64,000 nt of DNA from Effrenium voratum. Taxonomy: Eukaryota > Sar > Dinophyceae > Suessiales > Symbiodiniaceae. Made by a program: the position numbers and the translations under genes. Positions 36,494 through 48,845 of this stretch are shown piece after piece; within the stretch, counting starts at the first letter, position 1, and each line of letters starts with the position of its first letter. The stretch spans positions 630,001 through 694,000 of the forward strand of contig CAUJNA010000535.1 in NCBI GenBank assembly GCA_963377175.1. Direction: 5' to 3'. The notes under the pieces were generated by a model that was not told the DNA's origin, made no database searches, and worked only from the letters and a program-made list of their open reading frames with translations.

Positions 36494-38092
36494 GTGTTGA
36501 TTCCAGTTGCTTGTAACGAAGGGGTTCTTGTTGGGTTTGTCTGAATTGTTGGGGTTTTGTCAATCGTTTTTGTTGGTCTCACTGTTTTTGGGGGTGTCTT
36601 GTTTTCTTTTTTGGGGGGGGGTTGTCAGTCGAGACAGTCTGTGTGTCAAACCGCACTGGAGGGGGAGACAGAATCAAGGGTCCCCAACTCCGCATTCAAC
36701 CATATTATCCTGGTAGACTTGCAGAAACATCGCAAGGTTTCCCTTGACGTAGACCCTGCTTGCATGTCTAACGCTTGATTCGACTTTGTCATCAGGAATG
36801 TTGATTTCAATCCAGGGGTGGGCTAGCTTTTGCTCAGGCTTCTGGGGTTAGTACCCGAATCATGCCATGATAAGCAACACACTTTCCAAACGCCAGGCTC
36901 CTCTTCGCTCAGTGCCCTTTCGGCAGCGGCGGATTGGTTGCGCAGACCGTCGCGGCATGGAGGCACGGGGTGACGCAACAAACGCCCAGAGCCTTTTGGC
37001 TCTCAGTGTTGATCCGCACAGTTTAGTCATGGTCCCAAGGTCTTCCAGGGTCTTACTGAGTGACATTCGATTGAACACCGTACTTGGGGCTTCCGTGTTT
37101 TTAGCCTGCGAATGACAGTGATTTGGGTGTAGTTGACACTTGCCGGCTAGCAAACTTGAAGCAGTTTGTTAACAGCCTCTCAGATTCCTTCATTGAATCA
37201 TTTAGTCTAGGCTTGAGCATTTTCTGGCCAGGTATCTCAGGTCAGGTCTCCCACCGGTTCCGTGGCACCCTTTGAATCCCTTTTTGGTTGGTGGGTTCTC
37301 CACTGAGCGACTGGTTGAGCGGTCAGAAGTTGGTTCCACTTCAGCGCAAGGCCGGCGTATCCGAGAGTCAGTCAGAGCCTCAAATTTGTGGCCACCCGTC
37401 CGTGTTCAGGTGCGTACAAGGGTATGTGGGGGTTGATCAAAAGGTGGCCTCTAAAATTATGGTGCTCCTGGTGTTTTCTTTTTAAAGCTAACTTAAAGGC
37501 TTGTCTCCGGGGGAAAACAGAACAACACACCCACCCTGTAGAGCCTTTCAGGAGGACCAAGACTGGTTTGTTTTGATTTGGGTTTTCATCGGTCCCTTTC
37601 CAAACCATCCAAATGCGGGTTCCCAATTCTGGTACGTGTATATCCAAGCATCGGAGGCTGTAGGGAATGGCAGGTATTTGTTTGGTTCTTGTTGGTTTCC
37701 CTTTGACTGGTCTCGGCTCTCCAGTTGACATGCTCGAACCGGGGAATATCTGAGCCACCATTGGCTGAACTGGCAGCGACTCTTGGTGCACTCCCTACCT
37801 GACATTGGCTCATGTCAGAAGTTGCTGGATACTTCTGGAGCGGGGAAGGCCAGTTTCGTGGTAAACGCGACGTCTGGACTTTGTCTGACCAATCCACTTG
37901 CGACCGTGAGTTGGCATCTTTTGGAAGCTTGTTGGAAGGCCAGTTTGGAGATGAACCTTCTGCGAGTCGTCTGTCTAATCCGATCCCTTTTAAAGGTCCC
38001 CCTTCCAAAGTGTAATCTAGGGGCCCAACCGCTGTGAATGTTCGGGGGGCCGAAAACTAATGTGAAGAACGGATGAGTTTGTTTCTTGTGAG

Positions 38093-38150
38093 GTTGCAGC
38101 CGGCTGCGAGCTGCTGCTTGGAGCTCAGCCTGCCGCTTGCCACTGGCGCA
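38093..38150 (+). CDS. PKS ketosynthase exon after active site (candidate)
   Basis: After CTTGTGAG the phase-0 frame reads VAAGCELLLGAQPAACHWRR. This fits the helix after the KS active site (usually SLVAL..A...L..G.C..A). The phase matches the previous exon. The match is weak, and two other frames are open for part of it. The 3' end is a guess. Confidence 0.4.
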
Positions 38151-39316
38151 GAGCTGGCTCTATTTCAGTTTTTGCCGTCCTAAGAATTGTTTGTGTCCCA
38201 GCTCTCTATCTTTTCTTTTCTTTTATCAGCCCCCCCCTCCCGGTTTCCCAATAGAACCACAAAAAGGTCGCGACAGCTTGCAGGCATCAGGGTCTTACAG
38301 CACGAAGCAGAAACATGTAGCAAAGAAGGAGGCAGCAAACATCAGGGTCTGAGAGCTCTACTTCTTCCTCGGTGGCTATGCGGCTAGCAAAGAACGACTG
38401 TGCGCGCAAAATTATCCGTGGTTTTCTGTCCCGTGTTGAAGTGGAACTCGGGCAGTGGGTCAGGTGGCACCAATAGACGCAGAAGGTGCCGCATGGAAGA
38501 CGCCAAGCCAAGAGTGCTTGCGTTTAGCGTTTCCTTGTAGAACTCTGCCTATACATAAAGAATCGGAACCTTGGAAAGAAGATAGGGGCTTGCTAGCAAT
38601 AGAGTGAATACAGGGCTGGCGCGCAGGAAGCACTGAGGCTGGCACACACTCATTTTGGAAGATCTAGATGTAGGTCTGCATTTGCGCGCCTAAATGTGCA
38701 GTTGTTTCTCACACACAGACACGTGTCGTCATACGCCTGTGCATTTCTATATTCACCTGCGAGACGAGGCAAATGTTCAATGATATGTATCTTCTCTGAG
38801 TCAATCATAACAACATGATCCCTTGCATTCGGGCTAGCTGGGTCGTGCAAATGGGCCCTGAGTCGATCTATGTAGGGGACATGTTTCCCCTGGCTCCCTT
38901 TGGCCTTGCCTCTCTTCAGGACACAGAGCAACGCCTTTTTGAGGCTTCCATCCCTGCCCTACTGTTTTCAACCTTCCGACCAATGGAGCACACACACCCG
39001 CTTTGATCAGGTTCTTTCAGCCAGTTTCTATTTACATAGGCCATCTAAGTGTCCAGACGGACACCTTCGGCTGTGAGGCTGGGGCCTAACTCAGTGCTGA
39101 TCCGCCTGGCTGCGAATATGCTCTCGTCGTGCACTCAGGTCCTTTCCAACAAGAACCAGTTGTATGGGTAGTCCCCGTTTCTTCGGTTTTGGGCCAAGAA
39201 GCAGCATTTCAACCTGCGCATAACATCAAGCGAAGGCGATCGAACAAAAGACCACATCTTGCGGGGGGTAGGCTCAGTCAATTTTACGGGCACTTGAAGG
39301 CACATTCCACATCGAG

Positions 39317-39380
39317 GCCAACGGGCCGATGTCAGACCTTCAATGCTACAGCGGATGGTTACGTCAGGCGGGCGCGGGGG
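39317..39380 (+). CDS. PKS ketosynthase exon (ADGYVR motif)
   Basis: After ATCGAG the frame reads PTGRCQTFNATADGYVRRAR. It matches the conserved KS motif SP.GRC..FD..ADGY.RGEG. FD is FN here, and the RGEG glycine-rich turn reads RRARG. The 3' end is uncertain: possible donors are the GC at 39368, the region of 39380, or the GT at 39385. The exon at 40227 continues the domain. Confidence 0.85.
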
Positions 39381-39419
39381 AAGAGTACGCAGACGGCATG
39401 TGGAGCCGTACAGCTACAG

Positions 39420-39526
39420 TTTTGTAAGGCAACCTCGAAGGAGTCTACAATGTAGGCGGCTGGATGCCTCGACATGTTACACAGATACCATCTGAGCAAG
39501 TTTTGGAAGGCAGCCTCGAAGGAGTC
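39420..39526. repeat. 26-bp direct repeat 81 bp apart
   Basis: Copies at 39420-39445 and 39501-39526 share AAGGC[A/G][A/G]CCTCGAAGGAGTC with two mismatches overall. They lie just downstream of the KS exon at 39317. Confidence 0.85.
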
Positions 39527-40046
39527 ATGGCGACCTACCATGGCCCAGGCAGAGAAAACATTGCTGTTGAAGTTTGTATCCGATATGTTTTATATGAAGC
39601 GGCCGTTGTTCTTAAGATGGACTGATGGACCCATTTGTGAACCCATTGCCGGTTGGTGCCCCCCTTGGTGGTTGGTTTCCAACAATGAACTGTAATATTA
39701 TAATTATATGGGTTGCCTCACCAATCAAGTGGCCCTTTTTCTGGGGTTCATGTACGGCTGGGTGGGTCTCTTCCAGTCTTTGGGGTTGCCATTGAAACAA
39801 CCGATTTTTAGGGGTACCAAAAGGAACACTCTGGACTGAAACCTTCAGCCGTGTGTTTTGCGTTGGTCGGAGTGAGCACTTCCAGCCAGGGGAGAGGGAT
39901 GTGGAGCCCAGAGCCCAGGATTGCCTTGGCCGACTGGCTGCTCTTTCTGCCAGGGTTCTTTCGAAGTTGCCTGTTTTGTGTCCCTTTGGGTCAAGTTAAA
40001 GGGGCTTTCCTGTGGGTGGCGTGATGTTTAGAAGGGACGCATGGGG

Positions 40047-40125
40047 TTCTCAAAATGGTTGACCCCCTTTGGGTTGATTCCACCAACCGGGAAACCCCAC
40101 CTAGAGGGTTCCATCATTTTGAGAA
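40047..40125. repeat. Inverted repeat with CATTTTGAGAA arms
   Basis: TTCTCAAAATG at 40047-40057 is the exact reverse complement of CATTTTGAGAA at 40115-40125. The arm core CATTTTGAGA also occurs at 50060-50069 and 56023-56032. Confidence 0.8.
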
Positions 40126-40226
40126 GAAAAAAAAACAATCTTGTCGTTTTCCTTTGGTTTCCCTTTCAAGCCAACCCTCCAAAAAGGGTACCATAGGATA
40201 CCCTCAAAGAAACGGGCCATGCCGAG

Positions 40227-40286
40227 GCGGCGGTGTTGACCTTCGGTGAGACTGCCTCTGGCAGCGAGGCGGGAAACTCTCAGTGG
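40227..40286 (+). CDS. PKS ketosynthase exon (AAVLTF segment)
   Basis: After TGCCGAG the frame reads AAVLTFGETASGSEAGNSQ. It fits the KS stretch after GEG (..GA.V.L..L.DA...G) both in order and in hydrophobic pattern. A GT donor at 40287 gives 60 bp, phase 0 to 0. The phase does not connect cleanly with the next recognised exon, so either a small exon is missing or the end is wrong. Confidence 0.5.
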
Positions 40287-42198
40287 GTGAACCTGGGCCT
40301 TGGGACGCAAATCCACTTGGCTTCCGCAAAGAGGACGTGGGTGGGTCTAAAAATTGAGGAGCTGCGAAGCATAAAAATGGTTGGTTTTGCTGGAAAGAGA
40401 TTCCATGAAGGTGTCCCTCACCCGAGATGACCCCGTGGTTGCTCCTGCTTCTATTGATTCAAGGGCAAGCTGAAACCCAGGCGCATTTGGACCAGGGATG
40501 GCGTTTATTCTGAAAGCCAACAGAAAAGCACAAGGAAAACCGGCCTGCACTTTGAGATATTCTCAAAGCAAGGTCACCCTTTTGCAAGTTGGCGTTTCGG
40601 TATGGTGTGACTTCCCCCAGGCAAAATAGTATTATGTACTTGCCCGAGATCAAAAGCCACCAATTCAGCACGGATTCGCGGCGACTGTTTGACTCCCAGT
40701 TGACCAAACAAAGCACCAGTCAATAGCAACAACATCCACCCAGTGGCGGCCTACTCATGGGGTAGATGGGGTAACTAGCAACACTGGGAAGGCTTGGAGG
40801 CCATTGTGTTTGAGAGACCTCCTAGAAAAGTCCAAGTTGGTTTCATGGATCATCAGTGGCTCCGAGCCGTTTCACATTGACATGTTGCTAGGGTAGGACC
40901 ATTTTTGGACAAGGACACGAACAGCACAATTGTTTGGTCAAGACGGTCTGGTACAGCATGTTCAGCGTTTGATTGGTTCACCTCAACTTCAAAAGTAGAA
41001 TCTCCTGTTGGAGTGACTTGTTTTGCTTGATTGATCAGGAAGTTGTCAGTACTTCTTAAACAGGCGGGATGTCCAAGACGTTTCTCGGAGATTCCTCTGT
41101 GGTGCTCGATCCTGGAGCAATTTGCAGTGAAGGGGTTCATTCACTCATGCATGGACATCCAGCAGGTGCAGGTGTTCCATATGTAACATGCCAGGGGGCG
41201 TATAGAACCGGCGAGTCCTTTTTTTCCGAAATGGGTGTGTCACAAAGTTTCTAGGACTGTGGGATGGGGTTTAAAGGTATGCAATAGGTGAATATGCCAG
41301 GGCTCGCTGGAGAAGCTTCTGGCGTTCTTACCTCCCACTTTGGACCCAAGCGCTTGCATCGTGGTTGAAATGCCCAGATTCCCTGCGCAGAAGCTCAACA
41401 AAAGTGTCTGTGCACTTGGCGCCCAAAGTTCAGGCTTGGACAAGATCCCATAGGTGTCGCCGGAAGTGTGGAACCCTTTGTCAGAGTCTTTGGGGCCATA
41501 CATAGAAGTCCCATCCAGCGGCTGGCAGTCGCTGTTGGCTGCCTTCAGGTTTTGCTTGCCGCCACTGCGCTGAACCAGGCTGGAGGGAGGTAACAAAAAA
41601 GCTCTTGCCTGAGGGCCCACATGTGGTTCCTTCTTTGGAGAGAGCAGTCCACCCTTGTTCTCGAATGTTTGGGAGCCCAACATTTGGAGAAGCCACATTG
41701 CCTGGCGGTGTTTCCTTTTGGTCCTGAGCTACCGACCTCTTCCATCCCTCCGGACTTGAACATAGCTGGACTTTATTTCTCAACTCCACCTCACTTGACA
41801 TTATTCAACTCAACTTGATTGAGTTTAATCTGAATTGACCTTGCTTATGCTTGACTTGTGTTTCCTCAACTGCTCTTGAGCCCACTTTGTTTGAGCTTTT
41901 TGAGTTTTCCATCAAGCAGACTCAAGCCTTAGGTCCACCTCAAGGCTGAACCTCCAGGAAAACCTTAGCAGAGGCTGCCTATTGTTTCAAATGTCTTGCT
42001 CTGTCAAAAAGCCCCTTAGCATGAAGTAAAATTGCAGGAGCTGCTTTCCCTAGCCCCAACTACCAAGCCAGGCGACAGGAGATGTTTTTGGGAGGTACCT
42101 GAGGTTCAGACCTCCCAAGCCCCAAGACCCATTGAACAATTGGTTTCTGCGTTCCCCGTGGCCTCCCCTCAAATGGACGGATCCTTAAATTCCCTCAG

Positions 42199-42265
42199 TT
42201 TCACGCTCTCGGCGCAGGACGGGCGTAGCGCCACGCTCACGGCTCCCAACGGCCGGTCCCAAGAG
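42199..42265 (+). CDS. PKS ketosynthase exon (QDGRS/TAPNG motif)
   Basis: After TCCCTCAG the frame reads FTLSAQDGRSATLTAPNGRS. This matches the KS motif GSA.(N/V)QDGRS..LTAPNG.SQ nearly perfectly. The exon is embedded in a 248-codon open frame, the longest in the window, but only this part resembles the family. The end at CAAGAG before GATGTG is inferred. Confidence 0.9.
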
Positions 42266-43370
42266 GATGTGGGGGACTCGGAGCTGAAGCAACAAGCTCA
42301 CCTATGCGAAGACGAAGAAGGGGTCCCTTTATTCCGTCCAGGGAATTATGGGAGTTGGCCCAGATCACCTGTGTACAGTGTAGCTTTCATCGGTGCTCTG
42401 AATCCCAACAGCTGGGCTTCATATTTGGGGTGTGTGACCCATGAACATCTCGCCGAGACAAGGGTCTGTCATGTCTGTCTATGGGCTGCTAGGATGAACC
42501 GCCAGCTCCACAAACTTGCCAGGTTGTGTGTGGCTCTACTGGAGGGCATGATGCAGGTACATCACGAAACGCACTTGTTGCTTGCAATTGTGTCGAGCCG
42601 GGATTCTACGCATAGCACATTTGATTGCAGCCATAACTCCGATGGGCCGAACCCTGTGACAACTGCAGCTTGGCTCGCCACATGTAGATGGCTTCACAGC
42701 ACCTTTTTACACACTGCTCTCCGGCGCACATGCACCCGCGTGCCAGGTTCTATTGGATGCACTTTGGCCTGCTTCTGAGTGCCGGCTGAGATCGTGAGAA
42801 GAATCCCCAACAACCCCAGCCTCCCCGCCCCGAAAAGGGTTGTGAAACATATGGCCGCTGGTTTGACCCTGGTGCCGCCTTGTACCACCTTTGAAAGGGG
42901 ATACCAAAAGGAGCCCTCGTAGTTTTGACACCCCCACTATGAGTACTGTATCTTTACAGATCAAGCGAAAAAGACAAAAGGAGATGGTACAATTTATGTC
43001 CGTCGGTTTGTACACTTGGAATCCTTTCACTCTCGGCCGGTTGATATCTTCGCATTTTGTGCTACCTGGGCCATGATTGAGCTTCAAGCCCCGTTTGCTG
43101 TTTGCTTTCGGCACATGCCTATGAGGTGTTGAGGTTTTAGGACATACATGGGTCACCCTTGGAACTTCTCTCTGCCCCTTCGGACAATCCACATATGTGT
43201 TGGGAATGCTACAAGGATGCGGAATTATAAGCATCGTGTTGGTCCCTCAGTGCTTAGGGCTGTGTCGTGATGCTGAGCCTCCCCTTTTGAAGTAGTTCTT
43301 GGGAAGGCCTACTAGTGGTCTCACCGAGTTCCCAACCGCTCCTAATTGAGTCTGGCTTCGTTGGCCCAAG

Positions 43371-43470
43371 GCTGGCAGGGCTCCCTGCCACAGCCGTGAC
43401 CTTCGTGGAATGTCACGGCACTGGGACGGCCCTGGGAGATCCCATCGAGGCCGAAACCGGGACCCTCCTG
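43371..43470 (+). CDS. PKS ketosynthase exon (first catalytic His)
   Basis: After GCCCAAG the frame reads LAGLPATAVTF followed by VECHGTGTALGDPIEAE. This is the KS motif VE.HGTGT.LGDPIE. The His is one of the two catalytic histidines used in decarboxylation. A Cys precedes it where Ala is common. A GT donor at 43471 gives a phase-0 end. Confidence 0.94.
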
Positions 43471-44411
43471 GTCGAAAACCAACAGCTGGCCAATCAACCA
43501 GCCTTCCTGGACCCTCAAACTACCCAAACAAGTGGGACATCGCCCTGAATGTTGGGCAACATCCAATGTTTAATATTTGAGGGTCCAGGTTGGTTTATTG
43601 TTTTATGAAACAAGCATGGACACCGACAGGCGGTTCGTGGAAGACTAGCATCATCTTCAGGAGTCCTGTCCAGATCCATGATTGCTAGAAAGAACTGGCT
43701 TTCCTACAGGGGCTCCCAAAAAAGTCGCAAAGCCAAAGAGCCAGGGGTTGTGGGGAAACATGTTGCGTGTTGCCAAACCAACTTGTTGCACACCGCTATG
43801 TTGGTGAAGTTGCCACAGGCACCTTTGGGTGGGAGGGTTTGTAAGTGGATCCTTTAGATGCGCAGGGCGGGTCACAACGCTTCCAGAAACAACCAAAGTG
43901 AATCGACTCAAGCACTGAGTCTCGGTTCATCGTTTGCTAGTTATTGTTGTTGGAAGCATGGCAATCTAAATGCTCAACCAACCTTCCGTTTCCAGGCCCT
44001 TTGAGCAAGTGAGCCAAGTCTGATCGTGAATATCGATTCGCAGCGAATGGCTGATGCAGCATAGACAATTTGTGAATCCACCCCCCCATTTTGGTTCGTG
44101 GCGTGGCACAATTAATGCGCATTGGATTCAAATACCCCAGCCAAGAAACCTCCTTGGGTCCTTATGATTGATAATCTGTCCCCATTCCCGGCCTCCACTT
44201 TTTTGTTTCTTCTATTTGTTTTGTTTCTTCTTTTTTGTTTTTGTTTTCCGAGGATTTGGTTATATGCCTTCAGTTTCACAAGCCCTGGTCAGGTGGGTGC
44301 CCTGCGGGCGGTACTTGGAGCGCCCAGAGAGGACTGACGAGGGAAGCTTTGATTTTTGGGACGAGGAAAATGGGAAGGGACGGGCTTTGGGATTGCCCAT
44401 TCAAGGACTGG

Positions 44412-44513
44412 ATATGGCTGTGGGTCAAAACCCATGGTACCATTTTGGGGTAGGTGCACTACCCATTTTAGGGATGTTCACTGGGGGTACGGCATTCTGA
44501 CCCATGGCCATAT
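44412..44513. mobile_element. TIR element, MITE-like, copy 1
   Basis: Left end ATATGGCTGTGGGTCAAAA; right end TCTGACCCATGGCCATAT, its imperfect reverse complement (15 of 18 positions). The element is about 102 bp with no coding capacity and lies in an intron of the KS region. It belongs with the copies at 45019, 56033 and 56251. Confidence 0.6.
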
Positions 44514-44914
44514 AGAGAAGCCCGAGTGGATCCGGTGACCAGGTGCGGTCCTGTCCGGTTATCACTCAGCCCATGGCGAGCTGAGTGATTCAGACTGGGA
44601 TGGTCTGAAACCTTGGACGGTGTTTGCCAATGTGGTCAAGAGAGGCATGGCAAAGTATACAATTCACAGACTAGGCTCGTTCTTCAGTGGCATTTTCCAA
44701 TTCTCTTCTTGTTTGGCAGCTTCCCCACCTCTCGAATGAATGCAGTTCACTGGTTGCAACTGAGGTAAGTTTCAACTCTTAAATGAGCACACTTGGGGTT
44801 TTGGATTGGGGAGCCTCAAAAATTAAACATGACTACGGTGTGGTTTTGGTTTCCCTTACACCCCCCAAAAGGAATCACGAGGCGTTTTTCCTGACCGGTG
44901 CAATTTCTCAGCAG

Positions 44915-44966
44915 GAGCCACTCTGGCTTGGAGCTGGCAAGACCAACCTGGGCCACCTGGAGGCAG
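44915..44966 (+). CDS. PKS ketosynthase exon (second catalytic His)
   Basis: After CTCAGCAG the phase-0 frame reads EPLWLGAGKTNLGHLEA, matching the KS motif KTN.GH.EAA.G. It contains the catalytic Lys and second His. The end at GGCAG|GCGTTG uses a GC donor flanked by AG|G. It connects in phase 0 with the exon at 43371. A short exon encoding AAG.AG should follow but was not identified. Confidence 0.93.
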
Positions 44967-45018
44967 GCGTTGGATACGCCTACGAGATGTGAAGTGTACT
45001 TATTGGGATCATGGCAAC

Positions 45019-45123
45019 ATGGGGCTGTGGCTCAAACAAGTGGTACCAAAATGGCAGCTTGGTTATTGGAACCAAAGACTAAAACCCGTGTAACCCCAGC
45101 TCTTAATTTTGAGCCATACCCAT
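45019..45123. mobile_element. TIR element, MITE-like, copy 2
   Basis: Left end ATGGGGCTGTGGCTCAAA and right end TTTTGAGCCATACCCAT are imperfect inverted repeats. The internal part shares ACCAAAATGGCA-like and GTAACCCCAGCT words with the copy at 56251. Confidence 0.6.
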
Positions 45124-46291
45124 GGCGTCCCAACGACCTATTTGGTTCTATTTGCGGTTGCTATGTTGAGGATCATAGACTTGTTGGGGAGGTCACAGGC
45201 TTTCGAATTGCAGTTCAGTTGACAGAGCCATGCCTAATATGTCCCGCTCAAGGACTTTGGACCGACATATGTGTATGAGTATGTACCTGCATATGTATGT
45301 GTTCTTTTTTGTTTATTCTATACAGGTGTGTGTGTGTGTGTCCATGGGTATATATATACATGTAAATTCCTTCTAAAGCGTTTCAACATGTACATGTCGA
45401 TTTCAATTCTTTGGTGCGACGGGCTGCGAGCTGCCCGGCTGGCGAGGCGGCAGCAGGCTTCGCCGGGCTCGCGAAGGTGGGCCACTTTGGGGCGGAAAAG
45501 ATGCCCGAAGTGACAGCTAGGTGAAAGTAGATGGTGCAATTCCCACTTATGTTGGCCACGATTATTCCAACTTATGTTGGGTACATCATCCCCTTTTCTT
45601 ACCATAAAATCTATTGTGCCATCTGCTTTCATCGGACGTATCCTTTAGGATCTTGAAGGTAGCCCTGGGCAGACTTGTTTCAGGCGTGTTTGTTGCCAGG
45701 CGTAAATCACCATCCATGGGATTGTTTCCAAAAGGGCTACCCCACATGGGAGATTGTGCTTTGGTCAAGTTGTGCAATAACCTCACAAGAGATGCTATAT
45801 GAGGTTCGGTGAGGATGTCCAGTTGGGAAGGTCAATGTGGGAATGACATTGGGGATGCACAAAATGTCCTTACTTTCCATGTCAATTCAGGTGCTGACCG
45901 TAGCTCATATATGCACCAGGTCATAGGGCATGTACACAATCATGCTGAGCGCTGAGCACCCTGATAAGTTTAGAACACGGCATGCGGAGTTGTCAAGCAT
46001 GATGCCCTCATGACCTCTTGGAACATGAAACCAGGTTCCCAAGGGCCTCCTGTTGGACACAGAGTGATGTGCCAAAGCAAGAGATCCATACTGGATCTCT
46101 TTTCAGCACATCCAAGCACTTGCAGCACGGAAGCCCCACGTGGCATGTATTTGCAAGCCCGATCGGCACCGGCCTTTCTTCGAGTATACCTTTTGCTTCC
46201 CCTTTCTGGGAAGCAAAGGCATCCCCTTAGAAGTGTCGAAATTCGTGTTTCAGGGCTAGGGAGTCCCAAGGGTGCAGAGGGGCAAACCCAG

Positions 46292-46360
46292 GTGATGTGC
46301 AGCCTGCAGCATGGCGCAGTGTCTGCCAACCTTCACTTTGCCGAGCTGAATCCTCACCTG
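46292..46360 (+). CDS. PKS ketosynthase exon (NLHF..LNPH motif)
   Basis: After AACCCAG the frame reads MCSLQHGAVSANLHFAELNP then HL. It matches the KS segment V..L.HG.(I/V)P.NLHF..LNPH. It shares the interval before the GFGGTNAH motif, as expected. The frame stays open past LNPHL, so the 3' end (46360 or 46375) is uncertain. Confidence 0.87.
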
Positions 46361-46789
46361 GAGCGGGAGATCCAGGAGTCGTGCCTGGCAATTGCCTCTG
46401 CGGCACCTGGCCTGCAGTGGATTTTTGTTTTTTCGTGAACCAAGTTGTGGAATGTTCATTTTGACGGGAGGACCAGTTGGTTCATTCCAATCACGAAGAT
46501 CCTTTGATTGATTGTTGTTAACAAACAAACCGAGTGGCGAACCAACGAGTAGACCCTTCCAAACGAAACAGGTTACATCTCGAGCGAGGTGAGCCGCTGC
46601 CCTGGAAAGGACTTGGTCGCAGGAGTGACTGGCTGAAGTTGGCAGTGATCGGTCAGTTGAACGCAAGGTACGCATGGCTGGCTGAGAATCCACGGGGAAG
46701 CGGGTGTCACGGAATGGGAGATGGCCTGAACATGTGGGCCCTACCATTGTCCCCTCTTGGGGTTTATGACATGACCAGTTGGACGAACA

Positions 46790-46862
46790 CACAGATACAG
46801 CACACCTACAACAGAACTACAACACACACGAACCAACACACGCACACAGACACACACACACA
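46790..46862. repeat. CA/ACACAG microsatellite
   Basis: An A/C-rich simple repeat between KS exons; non-coding. Confidence 0.85.
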
Positions 46863-46932
46863 ACGGAATTCCAAACAAATCAAGATACTTCGTATCGAAA
46901 AACGCATCGAGGCCAAGCCGAAAATCACCCAG

Positions 46933-46975
46933 GAGTGTCCTCCTTCGGCTTCGGTGGCACCAATGCCCACGCCCG
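46933..46975 (+). CDS. PKS ketosynthase C-terminal exon (GFGGTNAH)
   Basis: After CACCCAG the frame reads GVSSFGFGGTNAHARP. AGVSSFGFGGTNAH is the signature near the end of the KS domain. The first codon is split, entering in phase 1. The exact donor (near GCCCGG) is uncertain. This closes the KS domain that began at 18852. Confidence 0.93.
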
Positions 46976-47814
46976 GCCGCCTGACAGCTGACTGGGAGGG
47001 CGTTACCCATGTAAGCTAGATGTCCCCAAGAAAGATGTAGATATCCATATCTTGTCCTTAGATATGTGTGGACTACTCATAAATTTTAACACATGCGTGC
47101 ACATGTATCCAAGTAGTCTATCACTACGTAGGAGCAAGTCTGATTTTTTTGGAGACATAGATAGAGCAGGTTTACCGACAACCGCTATGGAGCGAGCAGA
47201 CGAAAGTTCAATGCTACAAGAGTTGCCCTGGGGCCTGGTTGTCGGTTGCAACTGGATTGTGCAGCTGGTGAAGGGATCGCAAGGTGTTGATTGGGAACCA
47301 TTGGAATACATCCCAGTTACTTGTTCGGGCGGATGTTTGTTGAGGTCAAGTCAAGTTGCCAAGACGAGGGCCTGTTTGTTCTCGCCAACTGCAGGTCTTG
47401 GTTACCATGCTCTCCAAAATGGCCTGGATACAATGTCGCACCATCAGCCAAAATTGTGCTCTGAGATAGATAGAACATGTTTACTCTGAGGGAGCCACCA
47501 CTTGGCAGTTTTGTGGCAGATTGTGGTTGGTATCATCCCACGAGTTTAGCCCCGAATGGGGGAAGAGGGTGATGCAGTTTTTGTGCCTTCATGAGCAAGT
47601 CAATGGATGTTTTGCCCCAATCAGTCGAACCCGATTTGTGGGGCGTACCTCATGGATGGCACATTTGCCCCAAGAGGCCACAATGGTATGGAGTCTATGG
47701 TTTATATAATCCAGGTGCATGAGGACCCTGCATGACCGCAGACAACACGGCAGCTTGAGGAGTGATTCCTCCTATGCCCCAAACGTTTTTTGTTTTGTTT
47801 GGTCTCCGGGGAAG

Positions 47815-47876
47815 TGGACGGGGTCGCTTGGAACTGGCCGAGGCGATCTTGAAGCACAGCAAGCAGGACTCGCAAG
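47815..47876 (+). CDS. Possible KS-AT linker exon
   Basis: A GC-rich island after GGGGAAG with the frame GRGRLELAEAILKHSKQ, ending CGCAAG|GG. The amphipathic Leu/Ala/Glu pattern is like post-KS linkers (LS......L..LA....L), and the position between KS and AT is right. There is no firm family match. Confidence 0.3.
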
Positions 47877-48749
47877 GGTCTGGTCAGGATCCCGGTGTGC
47901 AGTGGTCTCTTCCCTGCAGATATGGGTGTGTGATTCTTGAGGGTGCCCTTTTCAGTTTATCCATTGGTGGGGTACCCCTATTTTGATGCACACTGTACCC
48001 ACATGCACCCCGAACAACCCTGATGTGTTTGCAGGGGATTGATGGGGAGCTTCAAAATTGGAGGGTCAATTCCTGAAGTCGATATCAACCCCCTACCAGT
48101 TGGCTCTTGAAGCTTCCTTCAACCACCACCCAAAAGGAGGAACGTTCACCTTTCGAGTTGACAAGCTGTGCCCGTTTGCCGGCAGCCTTCAAGAAAGATG
48201 CAGAGACCTCGCAGGGGCAGCATTTAATTTTACAACCCAACAGCAGGCAACCGACAATGGATGTCTGCTATGAGACTCACGGTGCTGTTGAGCGCCCTTT
48301 GCTTAGTGTGGAAACCCAACAGACGCAAGCAATTCCTGACTGACCAGACTCTTGCAGAGTTGCTTTCTGTCTCCTTTTGGGGAGGTTTCGGTGACCAGCG
48401 TAGCCGGCAGAGAAACACGCTCCCGCTCGCCTTTTGCAGAAAGTGACCGCGCCCTTTTGGACAGTGCTTCTTCACGAGGGGCCCCCTCCTCAAAAATCAA
48501 CAGGCTAAATAGGCTGGAAGGACAAATGCTTTGAATGCATCTGCGCACACAGCCCGGACACAGCCATTGCAATAAACATGGAAGCTGAAGGGAGGGTTTT
48601 CAGCATTGGAGGAGAGGGTTTACCGGATCAGCACTATCCGCGCCTGAGGTCCTTTGCACGAGGCAAGACAAGTCTGGGAGCTCGGTTTTTCATTGTGGAT
48701 TTGGCCTTTCGGGCAGTCTGTGTGTTTCGTTTGGAAATCGAACCGTGCG

Positions 48750-48845
48750 CGTGTGTGTGTGTGTGGTGTGGGCGTGCGTGTGTGGTGTGTGTGTGTGTGA
48801 GTGTGTGTGTGTGTGTGAGTGCACGCGTGTTGTGTGGTGTGTTGC
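48750..48845. repeat. GT microsatellite
   Basis: GTGTGTGG and GTGTGTGAG runs; non-coding. Confidence 0.88.

Noticed and set aside
40221..40243. Reading of this site as the KS GGVN motif (C.GGGVDL)
   Set aside because: That motif should precede ADGYVR (39317); the alternative frame AAVLTF fits the order instead.
42032..42778. Longest frame in the window (248 codons) as an intact gene
   Set aside because: Only the part at 42199-42265 matches KS; the rest has no family resemblance, and the KS continues in other exons.
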